Shown here: positions 17,623 through 26,741 of the stretch, piece after piece
How the letters are laid out: every line of letters starts with the position of its first letter
Numbering within the stretch: the first letter of the stretch is position 1
Source of the DNA: Acinetobacter puyangensis
Lineage (GTDB): Bacteria; Pseudomonadota; Gammaproteobacteria; Pseudomonadales; Moraxellaceae
Reading direction: 5' to 3'
Assembly (NCBI RefSeq): GCF_900096995.1
Contig: NZ_OANT01000001.1
Coordinates: 434,001 to 498,000 of the forward strand
Length of the DNA: 64,000 bases
Translations under genes and position numbers: made by a program
The notes under the pieces: generated by a model
The model's database searches: none
What the model was told of the DNA's origin: nothing
Seen by the model: the letters and a program-made list of their open reading frames with translations, nothing else

Positions 17623-17691
17623 CGTGTTAGGGTTTTAGTTTGGCCTGACTTATGATTTATAATTGGTTGATCCCTTTATTGTAGCGATAGA

Positions 17692-18474
17692 ATGACTGAT
17701 TCCCAACCGCAAGCCAGCCAAGACGATTATGAGCGCCGTTTTACCGGTGCAGCAAAAATCTATGGTGAAGATCATTTCCAATCTTTTGAAAATAGCCATG
17801 TTATGGTGATCGGAATTGGTGGCGTGGGATCATGGGCAGTTGAAGCTTTGGCACGTTCTGGCGTGGGAAAACTGACACTGATTGATATGGATGTGATCGT
17901 TGCCTCTAATGTAAATCGTCAGTTGCCGGCATTAACCTCAACTTTTGGTCATGCCAAAATTGAAGTGATGGCACAGCGCTGTATGGAAATTAATCCTCAT
18001 ATTCAGGTCAATTTGGTTGATGATTTCTTAACACCTGACAATGTTGCCGAGCTTTTACAGGATCGTCCGGATGTTATTTTGGACTGTATCGACGATGTTA
18101 AAGCCAAACTGGCGCTTATTCTGCATTGCCGTTTTAATAAAATCCCCTTGATTGTCTCGGGTGGTGCAGGTGGTAAATTGGATCCATTAAAGATTCGCGT
18201 CGCCGATTTATCCAAAACAGAACAGGATCCGATGCTGGCAAAATTGCGTTCACAACTCAGGGCAAAAGGGATGTGTAAAAAACCAAAAGAAAAATTCGGG
18301 ATTGCCTGCGTTTATTCAGTGGATAATCCATTTTCCAATGTTGCCACTTGTGAAACAGTTGATGTCGGTGCGAAATTACGTTGTGGTGGTTATGGCTCGG
18401 CAGTTGTGGTGACGTCAAGTTTTGCTATGGTGGCTGTTGCTGAAGTATTAAAGAAACTGACGATCAAAAAATAA
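17692..18474 (+). CDS. tcdA: tRNA threonylcarbamoyladenosine dehydratase
   Basis: TcdA (CsdL) is an E1-like enzyme that uses ATP to convert t6A to cyclic ct6A at tRNA position 37. The 260-residue protein has the Rossmann nucleotide-binding motif GIGGVGSWAVEALARSG near residues 36-54, LIDMDVI, NRQLPAL and the DCIDD segment, all characteristic of this E1 subgroup rather than MoeB/ThiF, which have an extra Cys domain. It looks monocistronic and converges on a hypothetical gene. Confidence 0.93.
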   Translation: MTDSQPQASQDDYERRFTGAAKIYGEDHFQSFENSHVMVIGIGGVGSWAVEALARSGVGKLTLIDMDVIVASNVNRQLPALTSTFGHAKIEVMAQRCMEINPHIQVNLVDDFLTPDNVAELLQDRPDVILDCIDDVKAKLALILHCRFNKIPLIVSGGAGGKLDPLKIRVADLSKTEQDPMLAKLRSQLRAKGMCKKPKEKFGIACVYSVDNPFSNVATCETVDVGAKLRCGGYGSAVVVTSSFAMVAVAEVLKKLTIKK

Positions 18475-18494
18475 TGCCTTCTTTGTGAAGGCAT
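18464..18494 (-). terminator. Terminator between tcdA and the convergent hypothetical gene
   Basis: An 8-bp stem (ATGCCTTC with GAAGGCAT, 18474-18494) with a 5-base loop is followed on the minus strand by ATTATTTTTTG. It overlaps the end of tcdA and most likely stops transcription of the minus-strand gene at 18500. Confidence 0.7.
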
Positions 18495-18499
18495 ATTGC

Positions 18500-18997
18500 T
18501 TAATGCGTCGGTGGAATGATTTGATCCAGATCTTTTGCACTTAAATTGTCAAGTTCGCTTAAATCGGTTTTAATCTTCCATTGCGATTCCTCCTCAATCG
18601 GATTAGGCAATCGACCTTCCAGCCAGTCACAGATCACATCCGGTGAGAAATCGGCATGGTTACATTGAATCACCCATGCCAGAAAATCTTTAGCTTCTCC
18701 ATTCATATAAGGCGGTGGAGAAACTGGGAAAAACTGTGTTGGCAAGCGTTCATCTGTGGAGAGATAATTCAGTACATGACCCAATTCCTGAACAGTTTGC
18801 CATGCCAGAGGATGTTCAACATCAATTTTAAATTTAATCCACCATGCATAGTCGCCATCATTGCCATGGGCGATTAAACCCTGTTTTCCAATACTTGGAA
18901 CTTTATGAAAAAAATCGGTGAGCCGAGTAAAGTCAATGCCACTCATATTGATTATGTTGCCTGATTCAATTTGAATAAATGGTAACGGGTTTTGCAA
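18500..18997 (-). CDS. Hypothetical protein
   Basis: The open frame gives 165 residues from a TTG at 18997, or 148 from the ATG at 18946 (MSGIDFTR); neither has a good ribosome-binding site. No signal, span or domain is recognised. The sequence is rich in aromatic residues (DYAWWIKFKID, QFFPVSPPPY) and acidic near the C-terminus. It resembles short conserved proteins of unknown function in Acinetobacter only by general character, so no function is given. Confidence 0.6.
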   Translation of the reverse strand: MQNPLPFIQIESGNIINMSGIDFTRLTDFFHKVPSIGKQGLIAHGNDGDYAWWIKFKIDVEHPLAWQTVQELGHVLNYLSTDERLPTQFFPVSPPPYMNGEAKDFLAWVIQCNHADFSPDVICDWLEGRLPNPIEEESQWKIKTDLSELDNLSAKDLDQIIPPTH

Positions 18998-19284
18998 GAA
19001 AATACGAGTGGGCGATCATGATGTTAAGCATAGATCAAAAAATAATTTCATGAAAGATTGCATGTTTTTTTATTTATAACGTCTAAGATTAAGCAGTGTG
19101 GAGGAAATGTAAGAGAATAAGTGGAATTTTCTATTTAAATTAAGATATTGAAAAATAATAATATTATTTAATTTCATTTTTTATTCATTGTTTTAACAAC
19201 ACTTAGCAACTTATGGTTTTTTATTCATCATTTGTCCTTGATCAAGGCATACAGTGCAAGTATGCAAAAAAAGAGGATCATCCG

Positions 19285-19716
19285 ATGAAAAAGATTGCAA
19301 TATTAAGTAGCAGTATCTTGTTGTCTTTCACTGTGGCAACCTCAAGTTTTGCCTATGATCGGGATTTTGGTGAGAAGTCAAATCGTGATCGTCATCAACC
19401 AGCAGTACAGCACAACAAAGATTATCGTGGTGGGCCACAAAATCGTGGCGGACCGCAATATAGTAGTGATCGACGTGGCGGTGATTTTAAATATCAAAAT
19501 CAAGGTCGTCCGCAACATGTTCAGGCACAACATTTTAAACGTGGTGAACGCTTGCCGGATCGTTACCTAAAAAATGATCGTTATTATGTCAAGAACTGGC
19601 GTGCTCATGATTTACGTCAACCTCCTCGAGGCTATCGTTGGGTAGACGTGGACGGTCGTTATTTACTGGTCTCTGTAGTGACAGGTGTGATTGCAACGAT
19701 TCTTCTTGGATCATAA
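19285..19716 (+). CDS. RcnB-family periplasmic protein
   Basis: The 143-residue protein has a cleavable signal peptide (MKKIAILSSSILLS...SSFA) and a low-complexity Gly/Arg/Gln/Asp region with repeated RGGPQ units, then the RcnB family core: FKRGERLPDRYLKNDRYYV, WRAHDLRQPPRGYRWV and a C-terminal hydrophobic helix VVTGVIATILL. RcnB takes part in nickel and cobalt homeostasis in Escherichia coli, but most relatives are uncharacterised and no rcnA partner is here. The ATG at 19285 is chosen because the signal starts there. Confidence 0.85.
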   Translation: MKKIAILSSSILLSFTVATSSFAYDRDFGEKSNRDRHQPAVQHNKDYRGGPQNRGGPQYSSDRRGGDFKYQNQGRPQHVQAQHFKRGERLPDRYLKNDRYYVKNWRAHDLRQPPRGYRWVDVDGRYLLVSVVTGVIATILLGS

Positions 19717-19740
19717 AATTTATATTTAAACATTATTAAA

Positions 19741-19774
19741 AGATGCTCTGCGAAAAACAGGGCATCTTTTTTAT
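19741..19774 (+). terminator. Rho-independent terminator of the RcnB-like gene
   Basis: A 10-base stem with one G-U pair (AGATGCTCTG with CAGGGCATCT, 19741-19767) is followed by TTTTTTATT. It lies 24 bases past the stop codon. Confidence 0.85.
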
Positions 19775-19780
19775 TTGATC

Positions 19781-20272
19781 TTAGGCCAGTTCATCATCTT
19801 CAGGGCGAGGTGTTTTACCAGCAGGCAATTCCCGTTCAGTATGTTTGCTTTTTACTACAGATGGGTAGTTCCATGAAGCAAAACGTACAATCAGAATGGC
19901 AAAAGCCAGCAGTAAAATTGCACCTGTCACAATTAGTAAACCCATATCTGCTTTATGTTCATGCTGAATATTTGAAATCAGCAGACGGGTCAGGGCGGTA
20001 ATGGCGACATAAATCAGAAAGCGTACCGGCATGTGATTGGTTTTAAAATAAATACCGACCATTGCCCCAAGTTCAAGATAAATAAACAGCAGTAAAATAT
20101 CATCTATGGTGGCAAATCGTTTGACGGTAAAAATATCAAGTGTGGTATGTAGGGCTGACCAGATAATCATTGCACCGATTAATGCCAGCATAATATAGTG
20201 AAATGCTTCAACCAGATAATGTCCGACTTTATCGAGCAGAGATTCTATTTTTTTAAAGTTAAAGTTCGCCAT
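19781..20272 (-). CDS. psiE: Phosphate-starvation-inducible PsiE family protein
   Basis: The 163-residue protein has four predicted membrane spans and the PsiE family pattern: an N-terminal VGHYLVEAFHYIMLALIGAM span, LLLFIYLELGAMVGIYF, then MPVRFLIYVAITALTRLLI. The C-terminal tail is charged (GKTPRPEDDELA). PsiE is induced by phosphate limitation in enteric bacteria, though its role is unknown. The symbol reflects family membership, not a proven orthologue. No Pho box was identified. Confidence 0.8.
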   Translation of the reverse strand: MANFNFKKIESLLDKVGHYLVEAFHYIMLALIGAMIIWSALHTTLDIFTVKRFATIDDILLLFIYLELGAMVGIYFKTNHMPVRFLIYVAITALTRLLISNIQHEHKADMGLLIVTGAILLLAFAILIVRFASWNYPSVVKSKHTERELPAGKTPRPEDDELA

Positions 20273-20358
20273 AATGGATAGTAGGTAATATCTTGAAAAT
20301 ATAATAAATTCATTTTATGCGATTTTTATGCCAGTTGCATGACCAAATTTAGGACATA

Positions 20359-20388
20359 TAAAAAAACCTGCCACTTGAGGACAGGTTT
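20359..20388 (-). terminator. Terminator after the first acyl-CoA dehydrogenase
   Basis: AAACCTG and CAGGTTT form a 7-bp stem (20364-20388) with further pairing in the loop, followed on the minus strand by TTTTTTTATA. It lies about 30 bases past the stop at 20420. Confidence 0.75.
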
Positions 20389-20419
20389 GGTGATGCATAT
20401 CGAGAAATATCTTGGAAGA

Positions 20420-22201
20420 TTAAGATTGGTTAGTAAAGTAATCTTCATCAAAACCCATTAACAGATCGCTGTTGGTTTGGATACGGATTAGGCGGGCTTT
20501 AAGATCTGGCAAGATACGGGCAACAAAGTAACGTGCCAGCGCAAGTTTGTTTTGATAGAACTCGCCTTCTTTATCACTGGCAGCCGCAGCAATTTTGGCA
20601 AACATATAGCTAAAGCTGAGTAAACCGACAGCATGTAAGTAATCAACAGCCACACCATTGCTATAGTCAGCATCTTCTTTGGCTTGTTCGAGAATATAGC
20701 GGGTAATCACTTCAACTTCAGTCGCTGCATCCAAAGTCGCATCTTTGATAAAGTTAAGATCCGAGCTAAGTGCATTCACTTCGTCACGTATTTCTGCAAT
20801 ATATTCGGTGATAAAGGCCCCGCCACATTTAATGGTTTTACGACCAATTAAATCCTGTGATTGCACACCGTTGGTCCCTTCATAGATTTGTGCGATACGT
20901 AAATCACGGATACATTGTTCCATACCCCATTCACGAATATAGCCATGTCCGCCAAACACCATTTGGGCATCTAGTGTGGCCTGGAATGCGGTATCGGTTA
21001 AATATGCTTTGGCAATCGGGGTGAGCAGGGCAACACGATCATTGGCTTTTTTCACTGCTTCTGCATCGGTTGAGAACTTGGTAATGTCCAGTTGTTGACC
21101 GACATAGACTGCAAAGGCACGTGAGGCTTCATTATTGGCACGTACATTGAGTAACATACGACGCACATCGCCATGAACCAAAATAGCATCTGCCGCTTTT
21201 TGCGGAGATTTGGCACCTGTTGCACTGCGTCCCTGAATACGGTCAGTCGCATATTGTGCAGCATTTTGATAGGCAAATTCTGATGCACCAAGTCCTTGAA
21301 TACCCATGGACAAACGCTCGTAATTCATCATCACGAACATGGCTGCCAGACCTTCATTTTCCTTGCCGACCAGATAACCTGTAGCTGCATCGAAATTCAT
21401 GACGCAAGTAGCAGAGGCTTTGATTCCCATTTTATGTTCAATCGAACCCGGGCCGACTGCATTGCGTTCACCCACTGTACCATCTGCATTCAGCAGAAAT
21501 TTTGGAACGATGAATAAAGAAATACCACGAGAACCGGCAGGTGCATCAGGCGTTTTTGCCAGTACAAGGTGAATGATATTTTCGGCTAGATCATTGTCGC
21601 CACCAGTGATAAAGATTTTTGTACCAGTAATGCGATAGCTGCCATCTTCATTGCGTTCAGCTTTGGTTTTAATAATCCCCAGATCTGTCCCGGCATGGGG
21701 TTCGGTCAGACACATTGTTCCAGCCCATTCACCGGTATAGATTTTTGGCAAATAGGTTTCTTTCTGTTCTTGTGAAGCATAGCTGTTCAAGGCCATACCT
21801 GCACCGACCGACAAAAGCGGGTAGAGCATAAAGGAAGGATTGGTGGCAAACAGCATTTCATCAGAGAGTACTGTCAGCATTTTCGGCATGCCTTGGCCGC
21901 CCCATTCTTCATCTGCACCAAGTCCAATCCAGCCACCTTCGGCATATTGACGAAATGCTGCTTTAAAACCGGCAGGGGTAAAGACATTGCCATTTTCAAT
22001 TCTGGCGCCTTCTTCATCCCCCGTACGATTAAGTGGCAAAGTGACATTCTGGGAAAATTTTGCCATTTCTTCAAGAATGGCTTCTGCTGTGGCTGCATCC
22101 AGATGAGCAAGATTTTCATTGGCTTGCCAAAACTGTTCTGCTTTAAATACATCATTGAGGATAAAGCGCATATCTGCAAGCGGTGCATTATAAACTGGCA
22201 T
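20420..22201 (-). CDS. Acyl-CoA dehydrogenase (about 600-residue, C-terminal extended type)
   Basis: The FAD enzyme introduces the alpha-beta double bond in acyl-CoA during fatty-acid beta-oxidation. The 593-residue protein has the three ACD domains: helical N-terminus, middle beta domain with MCLTEPHAGTDLGIIKTKA and ITGTKIFITGGDND, and the C-terminal helices with MVFGGHGYIREWGMEQ and catalytic Glu in YEGTNGVQSQDL. It also has an extra ~130-residue C-terminal region typical of this long subgroup. The neighbouring gene is a close paralogue in the same direction. Chain-length preference cannot be predicted. Confidence 0.92.
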   Translation of the reverse strand: MPVYNAPLADMRFILNDVFKAEQFWQANENLAHLDAATAEAILEEMAKFSQNVTLPLNRTGDEEGARIENGNVFTPAGFKAAFRQYAEGGWIGLGADEEWGGQGMPKMLTVLSDEMLFATNPSFMLYPLLSVGAGMALNSYASQEQKETYLPKIYTGEWAGTMCLTEPHAGTDLGIIKTKAERNEDGSYRITGTKIFITGGDNDLAENIIHLVLAKTPDAPAGSRGISLFIVPKFLLNADGTVGERNAVGPGSIEHKMGIKASATCVMNFDAATGYLVGKENEGLAAMFVMMNYERLSMGIQGLGASEFAYQNAAQYATDRIQGRSATGAKSPQKAADAILVHGDVRRMLLNVRANNEASRAFAVYVGQQLDITKFSTDAEAVKKANDRVALLTPIAKAYLTDTAFQATLDAQMVFGGHGYIREWGMEQCIRDLRIAQIYEGTNGVQSQDLIGRKTIKCGGAFITEYIAEIRDEVNALSSDLNFIKDATLDAATEVEVITRYILEQAKEDADYSNGVAVDYLHAVGLLSFSYMFAKIAAAASDKEGEFYQNKLALARYFVARILPDLKARLIRIQTNSDLLMGFDEDYFTNQS

Positions 22202-22271
22202 ATCGGTTCCCTATTCTTGGTGGATGCTTGAGTAAAAGACTCAAAGCCATCTTTGTGTTTAATTTTTTTGT

Positions 22272-22305
22272 TAAAAAGGCTGATACAACATTATTGCATC
22301 AGCCT
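22272..22305 (-). terminator. Terminator between the two acyl-CoA dehydrogenase genes
   Basis: AGGCTGAT and ATCAGCCT (22277-22305) form an 8-bp stem followed on the minus strand by TTTTTAAC. It lies 36 bases past the stop of the upstream gene at 22341, so the two paralogues are probably largely separate transcripts. Confidence 0.75.
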
Positions 22306-22340
22306 CAAGTTCGTTTTATGGAATTCGCTGGAACGATTGA

Positions 22341-24143
22341 TTAGATAATGAAATCGTCAGCAGCCAATGCCATCAATGGACTTACACCTGATGCAATGGT
22401 TGCAACATGTGATTTTGTACGCGGTAAAATCTTGCTAAAGTAGAATCGTGCAGTGGTGATTTTTGCATTATAGAATGCGGTTTCGGTTGAACCTTCTGCC
22501 AGTTTCTGTTGTGCTTTTAACGCCATACTTGCCCAGAAGTATGCCAGTGTGACATAACCGGAATAGTACAAGTAATCGACCGCAGCCGCACCGACTTCAT
22601 CAGGATTCTGCATGGCTTTCATACCAATTTGCATGGTCAACTCGCCCCACTCTTTATTGAGTGCAGCAAGTGGCTCAACAAACTCTTTCTGTTCGGCATT
22701 GTCTTTGTTGGCTTCACAGAATTTATGAATAATCTTGGTGAAGTCTTTTAACAACGCACCTTGCGTTTGTAGAACCTTACGGCCTAATAAATCCAGTGCT
22801 TGAATTTCGGTTGTACCTTCGTACAAACAAGCAATACGGGTATCACGAACAATCTGTTCCATGCCGTGCTCTGAAATAAAGCCATGACCACCAAATACCT
22901 GTACACCATGCTTGGCAGATTCAGAACCCGCTTCGGTCAAGAATGCTTTGGCAATCGGTGTCAGGAAAGACAGAATATTGTCGGCATATTTACGTTCTTC
23001 TTCTGTTGCACCATGTTCAACCGTGTCAGAGAACTGGGCCAGAAAATAAACCAAGGCCCGAGAACCTTCGGCAAATGCTTTTTGTGTCAACAGCATATTG
23101 CGCACAGCTGGATGCACGATGATTGGATCTGCTTCTTTCTCTGGTGCTTTGGGACCAGAAAGTGAACGCATTGCCAAACGATCTTTGGCATAGGCAACTG
23201 CGCCTTGGAATGAGCTTTCGGAAGCAGATAAACCTTGTACCGCAGTCCCAATACGTGCTGTGTTCATAAAGGTGAACATACAGTTTAAACCACGGTTTTC
23301 AGGTCCGATCAGGAAGCCTTTGGCACGATCAAAGTTGATCACACAAGTTGCATTTCCGTGGATCCCCATCTTGTGTTCAATTGAACCACAACGTACAGCA
23401 TTACGTTCACCGACCGCACCATCAGCAGTGATATTGAATTTTGGTACGATAAACAGGGAAATCCCTTTGGTGCCTTTAGGTGCACCCGGTAAACGCGCCA
23501 ACACGATATGGATAATATTTTCTGCCATGTCATGTTCACCGGCAGAAATAAAGATTTTCTCACCGGAAATCGCAAAACTACCATCCTCATTCGGCTCTGC
23601 TTTGGTACGGATAATCCCTAAATCGGAACCTGCATGAGATTCGGTCAGACACATGGTGCCTGTCCATTCACCTGATACCAGTTTTGGCAAATAGGTGTTT
23701 TTTTGCTGTTCAGAACCATGATGTTCTAAAGTACGTACGGCACCGTGTGATAGTCCAGGGTACATACCCCACGCCCAGTTAGATGTACCGACCATTTCAG
23801 AAATAGTGATACCTAAAGAATTGGGTAAGCCCTGACCACCGTATTGTTCTTCGGCAGAAAGTGACGGGAAACCCAGTTCGATATATTTTTGATACGCTTC
23901 TTTAAAGCCTGTAGGCGTGGTGACGACACCATCATCCCATTTACAACCTTCACGATCACCAATTTGATTCAAAGGTGAAAGTTCATTTTCACAGAAATCA
24001 GCAGCAGTTTCTAAGTATTGATCAACCAGTTCACGACTTACGGTCTCAGCAAAAACGGGTAATTTTGAATAATGTTCTTCAGCATTTAATAATTCATGCA
24101 AAACGAATTGCATATCACGTAAGGGTGCTTTGTATTGTGGCAT
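22341..24143 (-). CDS. Acyl-CoA dehydrogenase, paralogue of the downstream gene
   Basis: A 600-residue FAD-dependent acyl-CoA dehydrogenase of the same long subgroup as its neighbour. Conserved elements are MCLTESHAGSDLGIIRTKA, ISGEKIFISAGEHD, VQVFGGHGFISEHGMEQ and the catalytic Glu in YEGTTEIQALDLLGRK. The start is placed at 24143 (MPQYKAPLRDMQF) because this aligns with MPVYNAPLADMRF of the paralogue; five upstream codons are open. The promoter region contains three adjacent 14-bp palindromes, which suggests tight transcriptional control. Confidence 0.92.
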   Translation of the reverse strand: MPQYKAPLRDMQFVLHELLNAEEHYSKLPVFAETVSRELVDQYLETAADFCENELSPLNQIGDREGCKWDDGVVTTPTGFKEAYQKYIELGFPSLSAEEQYGGQGLPNSLGITISEMVGTSNWAWGMYPGLSHGAVRTLEHHGSEQQKNTYLPKLVSGEWTGTMCLTESHAGSDLGIIRTKAEPNEDGSFAISGEKIFISAGEHDMAENIIHIVLARLPGAPKGTKGISLFIVPKFNITADGAVGERNAVRCGSIEHKMGIHGNATCVINFDRAKGFLIGPENRGLNCMFTFMNTARIGTAVQGLSASESSFQGAVAYAKDRLAMRSLSGPKAPEKEADPIIVHPAVRNMLLTQKAFAEGSRALVYFLAQFSDTVEHGATEEERKYADNILSFLTPIAKAFLTEAGSESAKHGVQVFGGHGFISEHGMEQIVRDTRIACLYEGTTEIQALDLLGRKVLQTQGALLKDFTKIIHKFCEANKDNAEQKEFVEPLAALNKEWGELTMQIGMKAMQNPDEVGAAAVDYLYYSGYVTLAYFWASMALKAQQKLAEGSTETAFYNAKITTARFYFSKILPRTKSHVATIASGVSPLMALAADDFII

Positions 24144-24184
24144 GTTTTTGTTCCTCAATACTGGTTAAACCAGATCCTAAATTA

Positions 24185-24253
24185 AATTCATTTGAATTTG
24201 CATACATGCAATGTCGTGTCAATCGTGCAATATCTGATGCGCTTGTACAAGCG
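24185..24253. promoter_or_regulatory. Cluster of three palindromes upstream of an acyl-CoA dehydrogenase gene
   Basis: Three perfect 14-bp palindromes lie 42-110 bases upstream of the start at 24143: AATTCATTTGAATT (24185-24198), TTGCATACATGCAA (24198-24211) and CGCTTGTACAAGCG (24240-24253). Such dyads are typical binding sites of TetR- or GntR-family regulators of fatty-acid genes. The rest of 24254-24468 shows only a weak inverted repeat, CTTTAC with GTAAAG, and no gene. Confidence 0.45.
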
Positions 24254-24468
24254 TTAATAGGGCTTTACGCGTGACTGTAAAGTCAAAGAACTGCGCTTGA
24301 AAATGCAAGTTCTCAGTAATGTAAATGAAAAATAGAGAAAAGTCTTGATGAAAATATGATTTGAAAAATTGTTTTACGTTTTAATATGCTTATCGTTGTA
24401 TTGCCAACGTACAAAGTAAAATAACCAATTTAAAATAGTTTAAATATCAAAATTTTATATTTTTTACG

Positions 24469-24503
24469 GTATTAGAAAAGGGCATTTTGCCCTTTTCTAA
24501 TAC
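24469..24503. terminator. Long perfect hairpin after the small lipoprotein gene
   Basis: A 16-bp perfect stem (24469-24484 with 24488-24503) closes a 3-base loop, 25 bases past the minus-strand stop at 24528. It contains AAAAGGGC and GCCCTTTT, so it resembles a terminator, but no clean T-tract follows on either strand. Confidence 0.6.
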
Positions 24504-24527
24504 TTAATAATTTACAATTTTAGGTGA

Positions 24528-24932
24528 TTACACTGCTGGTGCATTTTTCGGTGCAGCAGGTGGTTGTAGACGTTCCGGTTTGGTGGGTTGAAAACGAACT
24601 TCACATTTACCTTCAACGCTTTGATCGCCCAGTTTTACACTGATAGTTTGTCCAGCTTTGCCTTCACATGCCTGTTGCAATGCTTTGCGGTCTGCATCAC
24701 GTTGGGCACGATGTTCCTGCATTTTTTCTTCAAATTTGGCACGTTCTTCAGCAGTTAATTTATGCAGACGTTTGCCTTCACGGTCAAAAGGCTTACGCAA
24801 ATCATCTGCGCGATGCTGTAAGTTTTTAGGGGGCTTTTCAGGTGTTGCGGTTGCACTGCTTTGGCAGGCGGTTAATCCTATTGCAGATAAAATTGTTAAA
24901 GACATTAGCGATGCTTTTACCCAAGTATTCAT
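24528..24932 (-). CDS. Small putative lipoprotein
   Basis: The 134-residue protein has a lipoprotein signal ending in GLTACQSS, with Cys near residue 23. The mature part is highly charged: PPKNLQHRADDLRKPFDREG, then a helical Lys/Glu/Arg-rich stretch LTAEERAKFEEKMQEHRAQRDADRKAL split over about residues 60-86. A short segment with two Cys follows (QACEGKAGQT, KCEVRF), then a Pro-rich end. It resembles Acinetobacter envelope proteins of unknown role. It is divergent from baeS, with 168 bases between them. Confidence 0.65.
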   Translation of the reverse strand: MNTWVKASLMSLTILSAIGLTACQSSATATPEKPPKNLQHRADDLRKPFDREGKRLHKLTAEERAKFEEKMQEHRAQRDADRKALQQACEGKAGQTISVKLGDQSVEGKCEVRFQPTKPERLQPPAAPKNAPAV

Positions 24933-25100
24933 TTATTGACTCCTCAATTGATGCAATAAAATACAAATCTGCTTTTGTTGCTGTAAAGATTAAGCAATAA
25001 ACATGTAGAAACAATGTAGAGAGTTTTTAGGCGTTGTTGGTTACAATACATCATGATGTAGGCGCAAATTCCAGACCAAAACCGAGAAAGAGGGCGATCT

Positions 25101-26741
25101 TTGAAGCACTGGCGTATTCCAATCGCATTGAAATTGTTTCTTACCGTATTATTGACGACATTGTTAATTACTACGGTGAGTCTCGGGGTCTTACATTGGA
25201 CCATGCAAAAGAACTTTTCTCGCTATGTGACCCAAGTTGAGATGCAGAAACTTGACCATCTCAATAATAATTTGGCCGAGATTTTTCAGGTGTATGGTAA
25301 TTGGAATACAGCGATTCAAAGCAGTGCTGCAACAATTCAGGATCGATTGGAAGATCGGGATAAATCGCATTTTCCACAGCGCTGGTTGCGTCGGCAGTAT
25401 GATATTGCACAGCAGCAAAGTGAAATTATTAAAAATCCTGCCCTTTTTCAGTCCAGATCCGCTTCTCCAGATACCGATTTAAAACAATTTATTCCTTCGC
25501 ATTTTGATGCTTTTGCACCGCCCCCAGAATTAAGCGAAGCACAATTAAAGCAATTGGGTTTACAGCGTGGACCAAATCCGTCTCCCCAATTAAAGGATAA
25601 TAACCGACGATGGTTAATTCCATTGCCGGATCGTTTGGGATTTGGTAATCGTTTGGCATTATATGATCAGAATAAGCAACTGGTGACAGGTGATCCATCC
25701 TTGGAAATCCCTCTTCAACCAATATTGATGGATGGCAAAGTGGTGGGATATTTAGGCTTACGACCTGCACTGGATGTTGATGATGCGCTGAGTATTAATT
25801 TTTTTAGCAATCAACAGCGCTATTTATTGCTAATTTATGGGGTTTCGATTGTTGTTAGCTTAATTGTTGCATTGTGGCTGGCGGCGTCATTTAGGAAGCC
25901 AATTCATCGGTTGTTGAATGCTGCACAAGAGTTGAGCAATGGCAATTACCGTTATCATGTTAAAGTGAGAAGTAATGATGAGTTGGGGGATTTATCTCAG
26001 GTGATTAATCAGCTGGCAGCGATACTGGATCAACATGAGCAATCTCGCCGACAATGGGTAGCTGATACCTCCCATGAATTGAAAACGCCATTAAGTGTCT
26101 TACAGGCACAGATTGAAGCCATGCAAGATGGTGTACGTCAACCGACTCCAGAACATTTATCACGTATGATGAATCAGGTCATGACTCTGAAAAAAATTAC
26201 CCTAGATCTGGCAGATTTGGCCCAGGCAGATGCCCAACAATTGAAATGTTATCTGACACAAATTAATCCATGGGATATTGTGCTGCATGAAGTGGAAAAC
26301 TTTAAACCGCAATTTGATCAGAAACAATTACAGCTTTCAATCCAAGGTCACGGTGTCAATCTGATTTCAGATCCTGATCGCTTTCGGCAAGTGATTGTCA
26401 ATTTACTCAGTAATAGCGTGCGCTATACCGAGCAGGGTGGTGCCATCGCAATTCATACTGAAACACATGAGCAGGAATGGATTGTACATATTGATGATAG
26501 TCCGCTCGGTGTAAGTGATGAACAGTTGAAGCAGCTGGGTGAACGCTTCTATCGTGTTGATGATTCTCGTACCCGTAGTACCGGTGGCACAGGTTTAGGT
26601 TTGGCCTTATCCAAAAAAATTGCACAAATCTTGGGGGGAGATTTACAGTTCTCTCATTCACCTTTGGGTGGTTTGCGCTGTACAGTACGCCTCAATAGAC
26701 TTAAACAAAAAGATGAATATCCGCAGGAGAGTAATGCATGA
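25101..26741 (+). CDS. baeS: Two-component sensor histidine kinase BaeS
   Basis: The 546-residue inner-membrane kinase has a TM segment at residues 9-32, a periplasmic domain (about 33-235), a second TM at 240-262, HAMP at 263-315, HisKA with phospho-acceptor His325 in DTSHELKTPL, and a HATPase domain with N box NLLSNSVRYT and G boxes including GGTGLGLALSKK. The start is TTG at 25101, supported by AGAAAGAGGG upstream and the family N-terminus. It overlaps baeR by 4 bases. BaeSR of Acinetobacter baumannii is known to influence AdeABC-type efflux; the assignment rests on similarity and gene order. Confidence 0.85.
   Translation: MKHWRIPIALKLFLTVLLTTLLITTVSLGVLHWTMQKNFSRYVTQVEMQKLDHLNNNLAEIFQVYGNWNTAIQSSAATIQDRLEDRDKSHFPQRWLRRQYDIAQQQSEIIKNPALFQSRSASPDTDLKQFIPSHFDAFAPPPELSEAQLKQLGLQRGPNPSPQLKDNNRRWLIPLPDRLGFGNRLALYDQNKQLVTGDPSLEIPLQPILMDGKVVGYLGLRPALDVDDALSINFFSNQQRYLLLIYGVSIVVSLIVALWLAASFRKPIHRLLNAAQELSNGNYRYHVKVRSNDELGDLSQVINQLAAILDQHEQSRRQWVADTSHELKTPLSVLQAQIEAMQDGVRQPTPEHLSRMMNQVMTLKKITLDLADLAQADAQQLKCYLTQINPWDIVLHEVENFKPQFDQKQLQLSIQGHGVNLISDPDRFRQVIVNLLSNSVRYTEQGGAIAIHTETHEQEWIVHIDDSPLGVSDEQLKQLGERFYRVDDSRTRSTGGTGLGLALSKKIAQILGGDLQFSHSPLGGLRCTVRLNRLKQKDEYPQESNA

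Noticed and set aside
20420..24143. Frameshifted duplication or assembly artefact in the tandem acyl-CoA dehydrogenases
   Set aside because: Both frames are complete with catalytic Glu and differ throughout, so they are true diverged paralogues.
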